Assembly (NCBI GenBank): GCA_016928975.1
Contig: JAFGJR010000284.1
Coordinates: 26,881 to 90,880 of the forward strand
Direction: 5' to 3'
DNA length: 64,000 nt
Source of the DNA: Sedimentisphaerales bacterium
Lineage (GTDB): Bacteria; Planctomycetota; Phycisphaerae; Sedimentisphaerales; SG8-4
A program made the translations under genes and the position numbers. Below the pieces are notes generated by a model. The model was not told the DNA's origin. It searched no databases and worked only from the letters and a program-made list of their open reading frames with translations. This document shows, one piece after another, positions 16,750 through 24,261 of this stretch; position 1 is the first letter of the stretch, and every line of letters starts with the position of its first letter.

Positions 16750-18029
16750 TTCCCTGGCACGATCTTCCCTAAAACGACCGGCTCGCTCGCCCCCGTGACG
16801 CAGGGGAGGTTGCTGGGCACGCCCCGGATCGTGGCGTACGCTAGAATCGCAAACGAGACGGCCTCTTTTGCGTCCACATCGATTCCAAATTCATCCGTGG
16901 TGCGGATTCTAACGCCTTCGAGGGCGGCCTGCAACATTCGCACGAGCGAGGCGTTATGGGCCCCGCCGCCGCACAGGATTGTCTCGTCCGGCATCGAGGG
17001 CAGAAACCTGCGATAGGCGGTGGCGACAGTCGAAGCCGTGAACGCCGTTGCCGTCGCGACGGTATCCTCGGGCATGAGCCCTTTTCTGCGGGCCCGGTCG
17101 TAGAGCCACTCGCAGTACTGCTGTCCGAACTGCTCGCGACCGGTAGACTTCGGCGGCCGACGCAGAAAGAACGGATGCCGCAGCATCTCCTGCAGGAGCG
17201 ATTCATCGACATTGCCCCTGGCCGCCAGTGCGCCATTGCGGTCATAGGAGCGTTTGCCCTTCGTGATCAGCCGCATCACGCCGTCGATAACCATATTCCC
17301 CGGCCCCGTATCGAAGGCCAGGACATCCCTCGGACCCTGGGTGCCATGCCTACGCTCGCGTAGGCATGCCTTCCTCTCATTCGCCCGTTCAGCATGTCCA
17401 CGCGAGCGTGGACATGGCACCTGGTTGTCGCCGGCCTGAGAAGGCAGGAAGGTCACGTTGGCGATGCCGCCGATGTTTTGCACGGCTCGGCACAGCCGCC
17501 GGTCGCTGAAGAGGATGTAGTCGGCATAAGGTACGAGCGGTGCTCCTTCGCCGCCGGCCGCCATATCGCGTGGCCGAAAGTCCGCGACGGTCGTGATTCC
17601 CGTGCGCTGTGCGATCACCGATGGCTCGCCGATCTGGAGCGTGGAGCGCACAAATCGCCCCGCGTACCGGCCGCCGTTGGGATTGTGATAGATCGTCTGG
17701 CCATGCGAGCCGATCAGATCGATAGAATCCAGCGAGATGCCGCTCTCATTACAGAGCCTGACAACCGCCTCCGCGAACACCTCTCCCAACACATGGTTGT
17801 AGTGACAGATGGCGTCCAGCCTCGCGGATTCCGGCCGGCACAGCCGCAGAATCTCGCTCTGCAACGTCGCCCGGTACGGATAGGTATCGAACGCCAACAC
17901 CCGGACCCGCCGCTCGCGGATGTCCACGATGGCTGCATCCACGCCATCCGCCGATGTCCCCGACATCAGCCCCACCACCCGGAGCTCGCTCTTCGATCCA
18001 ACCTTCATCACCAAGTTGCTCACTAGCAC
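16746..18029 (-). CDS. anmK: 1,6-anhydro-N-acetylmuramic acid kinase with in-frame palindrome insertion
   Basis: A 427-residue enzyme that phosphorylates and opens anhydro-MurNAc, feeding MurQ. Hallmarks are VVGLMSGTSADGVDAA, GSHGQTIYHNP, FRPRDMAAGGEGAPLVP, NIGGIANVTFLP, AFDTGPGNMVIDG and CGGGAHN. The usual family length is about 370-390; here about 34 extra residues (roughly 200-234, rich in Arg, His, Glu) lie between NVTFLPS and DVLAFDTGPGN, normally a short loop. The extra DNA is exactly where a nested palindromic element sits (17340-17421). Reading frame and catalytic parts are preserved, so the enzyme is probably active. Confidence 0.92.
   Translation of the reverse strand: MLVSNLVMKVGSKSELRVVGLMSGTSADGVDAAIVDIRERRVRVLAFDTYPYRATLQSEILRLCRPESARLDAICHYNHVLGEVFAEAVVRLCNESGISLDSIDLIGSHGQTIYHNPNGGRYAGRFVRSTLQIGEPSVIAQRTGITTVADFRPRDMAAGGEGAPLVPYADYILFSDRRLCRAVQNIGGIANVTFLPSQAGDNQVPCPRSRGHAERANERKACLRERRHGTQGPRDVLAFDTGPGNMVIDGVMRLITKGKRSYDRNGALAARGNVDESLLQEMLRHPFFLRRPPKSTGREQFGQQYCEWLYDRARRKGLMPEDTVATATAFTASTVATAYRRFLPSMPDETILCGGGAHNASLVRMLQAALEGVRIRTTDEFGIDVDAKEAVSFAILAYATIRGVPSNLPCVTGASEPVVLGKIVPGK
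17340..17421. repeat. Nested palindromic element inside anmK
   Basis: Outer arms GGTGCCATG (17340) and CATGGCACC (17413) enclose two perfect hairpins: CATGCCTACGC-TC-GCGTAGGCATG and CATGTCCACGC-GA-GCGTGGACATG, each with 11-bp arms and a 2-base loop. About 22 unstructured bases separate them. The element is read in frame by anmK. The two hairpins share the pattern CATGYCYACGC. Confidence 0.85.
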
Positions 18030-18053
18030 TATTCTCCCTGCTCAGATCCGTAT

Positions 18054-18917
18054 TCAAACGCGTCCTTCATCGTCCTCGGTATTCTCAAGCTGCCCAAAGT
18101 GCTCCTGCTTTGGCGGACTGGGGAAGGCATCCTCGTAGCGTTCACCGAAAACCTCCCAGAAACTTGCTGCCTCCAGTATTTCCCACCACACGGGGTCGAA
18201 CTTGTCAAGCTCTAACTCATTCAGACCTGGGAAGACCATGCGCACAGATAAGCCGTCGCCCCATCGCTCGGAAGGTTGAGTATAGTGAAAAGGCGTACTG
18301 ATGGCCGCACGAAGACGCTTGACCAAATCGAGTTCAAGCCAATCGCACAAATACGGGTATTCCTGTGGGACGTCCTCCGGGAGTAGATCGCTACTGAGCA
18401 CATTATCAATCATGAGGCTGAGAGTAAGTACGAGAGGCTCCTCTGCGTGCTGTGAGCTTTCTATTTCAGCCAAGAACTCGTGAACTTCCTGTACAGTCAG
18501 GCGTTTGTTCTCAATGGCGGTGCTAAGGGAGCCAAAGAGATGGGCTCTCGTACGATTCTGACTGAGGGATTCAAGTGCCTCCCGCGCCTTGTGCAGGTGT
18601 TGCTGGACATCCCGTAACAAGAGGAGTGTCATCTTCTTAGGAAAGACCTGTGACCCTTTGCGCATGTTGCATTTGCGAGGATGAGCAGGGACCCAGTTCG
18701 TGAAATCGTTAATTTGAAAATACGGAAAACTCTCACCAATCTCATAGTCTTGACGCACCTGCTTGAGTTGTTCCGGTTCCTCGGCTAGCCACTCTGGTAT
18801 TACGTGGTCAATAGTCATATCTTGAAAGTCGAGCGGCTTTTCGCAGTAGAAGCATCGCCCATCGTATGCACGCCAAAGAGCATATCGCTCAACATATGAA
18901 AATCGGTGCTTGCTCAT
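18054..18917 (-). CDS. HNH endonuclease family protein
   Basis: A 287-residue protein. Residues 15-90 hold the HNH fold: CFYC at 22-25, TIDHVIP at 35-41, and NWVPAHPRKCNMRKG near 74-88, giving two Cys pairs for structural zinc and the H...N...H active site. The remaining 190 residues are helical, acidic and not recognised. The gene ends 24 bases before anmK on the same strand. Base use is more AT-rich than the flanking genes, and it sits beside a toxin-antitoxin pair, so recent acquisition is likely. Defence or mobile-element function is possible but not shown. Confidence 0.75.
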   Translation of the reverse strand: MSKHRFSYVERYALWRAYDGRCFYCEKPLDFQDMTIDHVIPEWLAEEPEQLKQVRQDYEIGESFPYFQINDFTNWVPAHPRKCNMRKGSQVFPKKMTLLLLRDVQQHLHKAREALESLSQNRTRAHLFGSLSTAIENKRLTVQEVHEFLAEIESSQHAEEPLVLTLSLMIDNVLSSDLLPEDVPQEYPYLCDWLELDLVKRLRAAISTPFHYTQPSERWGDGLSVRMVFPGLNELELDKFDPVWWEILEAASFWEVFGERYEDAFPSPPKQEHFGQLENTEDDEGRV

Positions 18918-18953
18918 GGTCCTATTAGGTTTTCCGCCAGGCCTCGTCCAAGT

Positions 18954-19328
18954 TCACAGGCACAACTGCTTACAGACGCCCACGAACTCCCGTGCTCTAT
19001 TCAGCGTTGCACGTGCCTGGGATTCTTCCGCTTCGAAAGGCGCAAGATAGTCACAGTCGTTGCGCAATGTGAAAGCTTCAACGAGATACCGGTGGAACTT
19101 GGGATCAGCGAGGCCAGGTTTGGCAATGAACCGGCCGAAGGCTGAGATAATTCCACCATGGGAACTCCGCTCAATGCCTCTGTTCAGAAGCACGGCCGTC
19201 GCGGCGTGAAACATGGCATAGTAAGCCCGCCCAACAGTCCCGCGGGAGAATCCGCCAGACAGCAGGTGTTCACTCTCCCGGAGGAAGACCTCCGCACTCT
19301 CAATGTGACGCTGCACGTCCTGTTTCAT
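18954..19328 (-). CDS. HEPN-domain protein of an MNT/HEPN pair
   Basis: A 124-residue all-helical protein with the HEPN signature around GRAYYAMFHAATAVLLNRG and the C-terminal R-N-D-C-D-Y motif (COG1895 type). The RX4-6H ribonuclease motif of the active HEPN toxins is not seen; instead there is the RNDxDY form. It overlaps the nucleotidyltransferase gene by four bases and is translated after it. HEPN/MNT modules act as toxin-antitoxin systems in which the MNT partner can AMPylate the HEPN toxin. Confidence 0.8.
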   Translation of the reverse strand: MKQDVQRHIESAEVFLRESEHLLSGGFSRGTVGRAYYAMFHAATAVLLNRGIERSSHGGIISAFGRFIAKPGLADPKFHRYLVEAFTLRNDCDYLAPFEAEESQARATLNRAREFVGVCKQLCL

Positions 19329-19654
19329 GCAGGGATGCCTTCGCGTTTGATGGTTCGGTATACAAGAAAGGCGCCGTCGGCGAAGTCCGCCTCGGTAGCA
19401 AAAAGGAATGCTACGACGGTGTCGTATTCGAGGCTGAGATCGGCGGCGAGTTGGCTGGTGCGCTCATGCTCGGCGAAGCGACTGGGGATCTCGTCGAGCA
19501 CGACCGCGATGTCGATGTCGCTGTCAGCGGTCAATTGGTCGCGGGCAGCCGAGCCGTAGAGGTACACACCGCGCAGACGCCCCTCGTAGATTTCCTCTAA
19601 GGTCTCACGAGCCTTGGAGGCGATTTCCAATGCCTGTTGCCGCGTTGTTACCAT
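19325..19654 (-). CDS. MNT-type minimal nucleotidyltransferase (antitoxin partner of HEPN)
   Basis: A 109-residue protein with the minimal nucleotidyltransferase signature GSAARDQLTADSDIDIAV, in which GS and DxD bind the nucleotide and Mg2+. It is the first gene of a two-gene operon with the HEPN protein. In studied pairs the MNT enzyme adds AMP groups to a Tyr of the HEPN toxin. A promoter-like sequence lies at 19695-19723. Confidence 0.85.
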   Translation of the reverse strand: MVTTRQQALEIASKARETLEEIYEGRLRGVYLYGSAARDQLTADSDIDIAVVLDEIPSRFAEHERTSQLAADLSLEYDTVVAFLFATEADFADGAFLVYRTIKREGIPA

Positions 19655-19694
19655 CTCGGAGTCCTGGTCCTATAGGCTTCATCGGAATGAGTCC

Positions 19695-19723
19695 ATCGTA
19701 GCTTTACGGATGGACAGATGCAA
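19695..19723 (-). promoter_or_regulatory. Putative promoter of the MNT/HEPN operon
   Basis: On the minus strand TTGCAT and TACGAT are separated by 17 bases, about 40 bases before the MNT start codon. Confidence 0.5.
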
Positions 19724-19735
19724 TCGAAAAGCCCT

Positions 19736-19783
19736 CTGTCTCAGCACTGAATCATACTCTGTGATCCGGCGTGGCTGAGACAG
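19736..19783. repeat. Inverted repeat between MNT/HEPN and the SIS gene
   Basis: CTGTCTCAGC (19736-19745) and GCTGAGACAG (19774-19783) are perfect 10-bp arms with a 28-base spacer. They lie just upstream of the MNT promoter and upstream of the divergent SIS gene, so they could be an operator for either. Confidence 0.5.
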
Positions 19784-19807
19784 CAGGAGGGAATTTCGGT
19801 TTACTCA

Positions 19808-21577
19808 TTGGAGGGAGCACGATATGAATGGGCGGTCGAGTTTCCGAGTTATCTGGAGAATGGTGTGTCGCAGGCGAAGGAACGGGCCAGGGCATTTGTG
19901 GAAGGGGAGAAGGCGTTTCGGCTGGGGGAGCTGCTGACCGAGGCGTTCCACCCCAAGACGCGCGAGCTCTCGCAGACCATGGAGCGGGATATCCATGCGG
20001 GCATCCGGCTGCTGCAATCCGTGGATGAGGACATTCCGCTCGCGCTGGATCGCATCTTCGCTCAGGAATCGTTCGGGAATCTCGTCGAGGCTTTGCGCGA
20101 GGCGATCATTGCGCGGCGGCGAATCTTCTTCACCGGCTGCGGGGCGACGGGCCGGCTGAGCATCCTACTGGAGGCTGCGTGGCGAGAGTACTGGCGAGGC
20201 GTCGCGGCGCAAGGCTCGCCGATGGTGGACCTGTGTATCAGCGTCATGGCAGGCGGGGATTTCGCATTGATCAAGGCCGTCGAGGGCTTCGAGGATTTCC
20301 CAGCGTTCGGACGACGTCAACTCAAGGAGGCGGGTGTACAGCGGGATGACGTCGTGGTCGCGATCACGGAAGGTGGTGAGACGCCCTTCGTGATCGGCAC
20401 CGCCTGGCAGGGGCTTGAGGCGGGAGCCCGCGTCTTCTTCGTCTACAACAACCCGACCGACCTGCTGCGCCGCCACGTTCGAAGATCCTGCGAGGTGATC
20501 GATGAGCCGCGCATTGGGAAGCTCAATCTGGCGACCGGGCCGATGGCCGTTGCCGGCTCGACGCGGATGCAGGCGACGACCACGGAGCTGCTCGTCGTTG
20601 GCGCAGCGCTTGAAATAGCGATCGGGAAGGCAGGTCTTGAGGTTGCCCCCACAAAGTCGGGTTCTGAGCACCAGCGGCGGTTCGCCAGGTTGCTGAGCCA
20701 ATTGTCCATCGAGGATGCGGTCGAGACGATGGCTGGCCTAGTGCAATTCGAGGAGACCGTGTATCGGCGCCATGGCCTGGTGACGTATGTGACCGACGCA
20801 GCCCTGCTGGACGTTCTGACTGACACGACGGAGCGGGCGCCGACATTCATGCTGCCGCCGTTTCGGAGAAGTGGTGACACCGTCTCGCCCGTGTCGTGGG
20901 CATTCGTCAAGGATCCGTTACGGCCGACGCCGCAGGCGTGGCGCGAGATGCTCCAGCGGGAACCTCGCGGCCTGACTTGGGACTTGGCGGTCTACCGGCA
21001 GTTGAACGCGCCGGCGGCGCTGCAAACGAATCCGCCAAAGCTCGACAACAGCGAGATACTCAGATTCCCAATTGGCAATGAGGCTGATCCATCTCGGACG
21101 AATGCTCCAGAGTCGGCGCTGGTGTTCATCGATGTCGGGGGAGAAGGTGTGCATGGCACACCCTACGGGGACTTCAAGAGGACGGCGGCGATTACTGTCG
21201 GGTCGCCGGCGGCTCTGCCAACCGTGGATGAGCATTTTCACTTTCGGTGCGATCTGCCTGCGTCGCCGCTGCGGTTGTGGGAGCACTTAGCGATCAAGCT
21301 CATCCTGAATACGGTTTCGACGGCGACAATGGTTCGAATGGGCCGGGTGGTGGGCAATGCGATGGTCTGGGTATCGCCGAGCAACAAGAAGCTGATCGAC
21401 CGCGGGACCCGCCTGATCTCACAGTCCACCGGCTGTAGCTACGAGCAGGCTTGCGAGGCGTTGCACGAGGCGATGGAGGAGACTGCCAGCCGCGCCCAAG
21501 GGGGCGAGGAGGTTCCCTCCCCTGTCGCACTGGCCATCGAGCGGATCGGAGCAGCTCGTCAGGAGGGCAAAGCATGA
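19808..21577 (+). CDS. Long MurQ/GKRP-like double-SIS protein
   Basis: A 589-residue relative of MurQ and glucokinase-regulatory protein. The first SIS domain has RIFFTGCGATGRLSILLEAAW and, later, AGSTRMQATTTELLVVG; a second SIS-like part follows, with KLILNTVSTATMVRMGRVVGNAMVWV. It may cleave or bind a sugar-phosphate of the MurNAc-6-P type. The start is uncertain. The only start codon before the conserved part is TTG at 19808, without a well-spaced ribosome-binding site. A canonical GGAGGGAG-8-ATG at 19824 reads another frame that stops early. An in-frame palindrome lies at 21146. The gene overlaps the next by four bases. Confidence 0.75.
   Translation: MEGARYEWAVEFPSYLENGVSQAKERARAFVEGEKAFRLGELLTEAFHPKTRELSQTMERDIHAGIRLLQSVDEDIPLALDRIFAQESFGNLVEALREAIIARRRIFFTGCGATGRLSILLEAAWREYWRGVAAQGSPMVDLCISVMAGGDFALIKAVEGFEDFPAFGRRQLKEAGVQRDDVVVAITEGGETPFVIGTAWQGLEAGARVFFVYNNPTDLLRRHVRRSCEVIDEPRIGKLNLATGPMAVAGSTRMQATTTELLVVGAALEIAIGKAGLEVAPTKSGSEHQRRFARLLSQLSIEDAVETMAGLVQFEETVYRRHGLVTYVTDAALLDVLTDTTERAPTFMLPPFRRSGDTVSPVSWAFVKDPLRPTPQAWREMLQREPRGLTWDLAVYRQLNAPAALQTNPPKLDNSEILRFPIGNEADPSRTNAPESALVFIDVGGEGVHGTPYGDFKRTAAITVGSPAALPTVDEHFHFRCDLPASPLRLWEHLAIKLILNTVSTATMVRMGRVVGNAMVWVSPSNKKLIDRGTRLISQSTGCSYEQACEALHEAMEETASRAQGGEEVPSPVALAIERIGAARQEGKA
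21146..21162. repeat. Short palindrome read in frame in the SIS gene
   Basis: GGTGTGC-ATG-GCACACC, followed by CTACGGG. Read on the other strand this is CCCGTAGGGTG...CACC, the same form as the intergenic copy at 58988. It encodes the segment GVHGTPYGD within a variable stretch. Confidence 0.6.
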
Positions 21578-22749
21578 GAGAGAGCCGCGAGCATGCTTCA
21601 CATTTCGCACGTCACACTTCAGATTTGATTCTTGCGTTGCTCCTGTGTCTCTTGCCGGGCTGTCGGCGGGATCAGGTCCGCGATGTGCGGCTGGCACGGA
21701 TCGACGGCGTGGTGGACGAGGAGATCAAGGCGGGTCATTTGCCCGGAGCGGTGGTCCTGGTGGGGCGGGGGAACAGGGTCCTCTACTGCAAGGCGTTCGG
21801 CCTGGAGGTGGCGGAGCCATTTGAGGAGGTTATGCAGAAGGGCACCATTTTCGACATGGCGTCCCTGACCAAGCCGATTGCCACAGCGACCGCCATCATG
21901 ATTCTTGTGGATGGGGGAAGGATCGACGTGAACGATCTTGTGTCCAAGTACCTGCCGGCGTTTGCCTGCAACGGCAAGGAACAGGCTCGGATCAGACACT
22001 TGTTGACGCACACTTCCGGCCTGCCGGCCTACATGGACGCGAACGATCTGCGGACTCGCTTTGGCGAGTCTTGTCCCGACCAGGTGGTCGAGACGATCTG
22101 TGGCTTGAAGGTCCAGAGCACGCCGGGTGAGGGGTTCCGGTATAGCTGTCTCGGCTATATCACGCTGGCGCGAATCGTGAAGATCGTCACGGGGCAGGGC
22201 ATCGGCCAGTTCAGCGAGGCCAGTATCTTCCAGCCCCTGGGCATGAGGCACACACGATTCAATCCCCCGGCATCATGGCGAAAGAGGATCGCCGCCACGG
22301 AAATCGTCGGCGGCGCGCTGCTGCGCGGGACGGGGCACGACCCGCTGGGCCGGCTGATGGACGGCACCAGCGGCAACGCCGGCCTCTTCTCCACGGCCTC
22401 CGACCTGTCCATTTACTGTCGCATGCTCCTCAACAATGGCATCTGGAAAGGCAAGCGGATCCTCAGTCCCGCCGCGGTCGCGATGCTGACTGGCGCCCAA
22501 TCGCACGGCCGTGCTTACGGCTTCGACGTCAGCTCCAGCTATGCATGGATCAAAGGCCCGTACGCGTCACAGAATGCCTTCTGTCACAGCGGCTACACGG
22601 GAACCAGTCTCGTGTGCGACCCGAGCAGCCGCACGTATCTCATTCTCCTGACCAACAGCGTCCATCCACACGACGAAGGCGCCTCCAAGCCGATTCGCCA
22701 GGAGCTTGCGGAGATCGTCTTTCCCCCACCGGACACAGAGCGACCCTGA
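21574..22749 (+). CDS. Lipoprotein serine hydrolase (class C beta-lactamase/DD-peptidase fold)
   Basis: About 391 residues. The signal peptide ends in a lipobox (LLPGC, Cys30). The catalytic SxxK motif is SLTK at residues 97-100, after an FDMA segment. The second motif, normally YxN, is YSC near residue 190, and the third is HSG near 337. Proteins of this fold act as D,D-peptidases, esterases or beta-lactamases; paired with a MurQ-like gene it may trim peptidoglycan fragments outside the cytoplasm. Its ATG overlaps the SIS gene stop by four bases. The Asn-to-Cys change in YxN is unusual. Confidence 0.8.
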   Translation: MRESREHASHFARHTSDLILALLLCLLPGCRRDQVRDVRLARIDGVVDEEIKAGHLPGAVVLVGRGNRVLYCKAFGLEVAEPFEEVMQKGTIFDMASLTKPIATATAIMILVDGGRIDVNDLVSKYLPAFACNGKEQARIRHLLTHTSGLPAYMDANDLRTRFGESCPDQVVETICGLKVQSTPGEGFRYSCLGYITLARIVKIVTGQGIGQFSEASIFQPLGMRHTRFNPPASWRKRIAATEIVGGALLRGTGHDPLGRLMDGTSGNAGLFSTASDLSIYCRMLLNNGIWKGKRILSPAAVAMLTGAQSHGRAYGFDVSSSYAWIKGPYASQNAFCHSGYTGTSLVCDPSSRTYLILLTNSVHPHDEGASKPIRQELAEIVFPPPDTERP

Positions 22750-22753
22750 GTGT

Positions 22754-23857
22754 CTATGTCTGAATCGTGTCCAGCTCGACAAATGCGACGGGCAGGAAGA
22801 TGAACAGGGGCAGCCACGCCCACAGCTCCGGCATCACCCGGCCGGCGATCACGACCTCGGTCGCGAGCATCTTGCACAGAAACGTCACGACGAAGCACGT
22901 GGCCGTCAGGACGAAACTGACCATGATCCTGGACTTCATCATCCGGGGATCCCGGCAGATCAGCACAGGCAGACTCACCATGAGCATGGTCAGGTTGATG
23001 ATCGGATCGGTGATGCGGAAATGCTTGAGGCTGCTCAGTTGGGCGACGTCCCGTATCCGGGTGCTCTGAGCGGCCAGGGCGGACAGCTCCCGGGAGCTGA
23101 ACAGGGAGGCATGCCTGGACTCGCAGATGATCGGGACGTCTTTAGGAAGCAGATTGGGCGCGGAGTAGGAGGTCACCGGTCTGGGCATATCCTGGGGCCC
23201 GGTGCCGACAAAGACGCCATTGACGAGGTCCCAGGCGCCCGTCTGATCGTTGAATACAGCATTGTCGGCCGTGATTCGGCCCGTCACGACCCAGATCCCC
23301 GGATGGTCCGTGGCGCGGCGCGTGATGATCATCGGCCGGTAGAAGGTGGACGTCTTGACATCGAATCGGCCGGAGTAAATCAAGGAACCATTGCCGTCGA
23401 CGATGAGCTGGGCCCGGTAGTACTCCTGGCCCGGCACGTCGCCGTGCTTGCGCATCAGCCTATCGCTGATGGACGGGATCAACAGCTCCTGATCGACCAC
23501 CCACAGACCGGTGAACAGAATCGCCAGAACCAGGACGGGCCCGACGATTCTCTGGGCGCTGACGCCGGAGGCGATCATGGCCACCAGTTCATTGGTCCGA
23601 ACCATTCTGCCGAGGGAGAACGCGGCGGCCACCACGGTGATCACGCCGGCCAGATCCCGGAAGTACAGGGTCATGTTGAGCCCGTAGTAGGTCAAGATGT
23701 TCCTGGCGATGGCCCAGGCGCCCATGTCGATATGCTCGGCGAATTCGTCCAGGTTGACGAACAGATCGATGATCGTCCACAGACCGATGAGCACGGAGAA
23801 CGCGATGGCGTAGCCGACCAGAAAGTTCACTGCAATATAGCGGTCCAGAATCTTCAT
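22754..23857 (-). CDS. LptF/LptG-family permease
   Basis: A 367-residue inner-membrane protein: three N-terminal helices (from MKILDRYIAVNFLVGY), a periplasmic beta-rich domain of about 150 residues, and three C-terminal helices. The start ILDRYI and the segment LGRMVRTNELVAMIASGVS are diagnostic of LptF/LptG, the transmembrane subunits that extract lipopolysaccharide for transport to the outer membrane. Only one of the two family genes is present here and LptB is absent, so which subunit it is cannot be decided. It supports a diderm envelope. Confidence 0.85.
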   Translation of the reverse strand: MKILDRYIAVNFLVGYAIAFSVLIGLWTIIDLFVNLDEFAEHIDMGAWAIARNILTYYGLNMTLYFRDLAGVITVVAAAFSLGRMVRTNELVAMIASGVSAQRIVGPVLVLAILFTGLWVVDQELLIPSISDRLMRKHGDVPGQEYYRAQLIVDGNGSLIYSGRFDVKTSTFYRPMIITRRATDHPGIWVVTGRITADNAVFNDQTGAWDLVNGVFVGTGPQDMPRPVTSYSAPNLLPKDVPIICESRHASLFSSRELSALAAQSTRIRDVAQLSSLKHFRITDPIINLTMLMVSLPVLICRDPRMMKSRIMVSFVLTATCFVVTFLCKMLATEVVIAGRVMPELWAWLPLFIFLPVAFVELDTIQT

Positions 23858-24261
23858 CAGTTCCTACCCTGCGGCCGTCACACGGGCGGCCGTACCCATC
23901 TATGGTGCCCAGAGAGTCCACCACGTGAGATGATAGCTGGCCGAGACAGCGTCAGGCAACGCTAAACCCGCCGGACCACGGGAAACGAGGCGACTCCGTC
24001 GCTGAATCCGATGACTTGCCGCGGATGCTCAGCAGTCCAAACCCGCGTGCTTCCTTCAGCGACCGTGGATCGAAGCCGCGTCCGCGATCGGATACCGACA
24101 GGCAGATCCGCAAGGAGGTTGCGGCAACCTGGCGAATTTGGTAGCATGGTAGGCAGGAGGTACGGTTCTTTGGATCGCTGCGCCGGCGCGGCCACGGAGA
24201 GGGTGTTCAGCGTGAGGCGCGGGAAGGGTTTGACAAGCTGCTTTGCTAAGGGAGGAAAGTC
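23858..24261. other. Divergent intergenic region of about 400 bases
   Basis: No supported gene. On the minus strand TTGCCT and TATCAT are 18 bases apart (23930-23959), a possible promoter for the LptF/G gene. At the right end AAGGGAGGAAAG is the ribosome-binding site of the LamG gene. Short open frames on both strands look random. Confidence 0.4.

Noticed and set aside
18054..22749. A complete defence system formed by HNH, HEPN, MNT and SIS genes
   Set aside because: The SIS and serine-hydrolase genes fit cell-wall salvage, and the HNH gene and TA pair are separate units; no shared operon or sensor domain links them.
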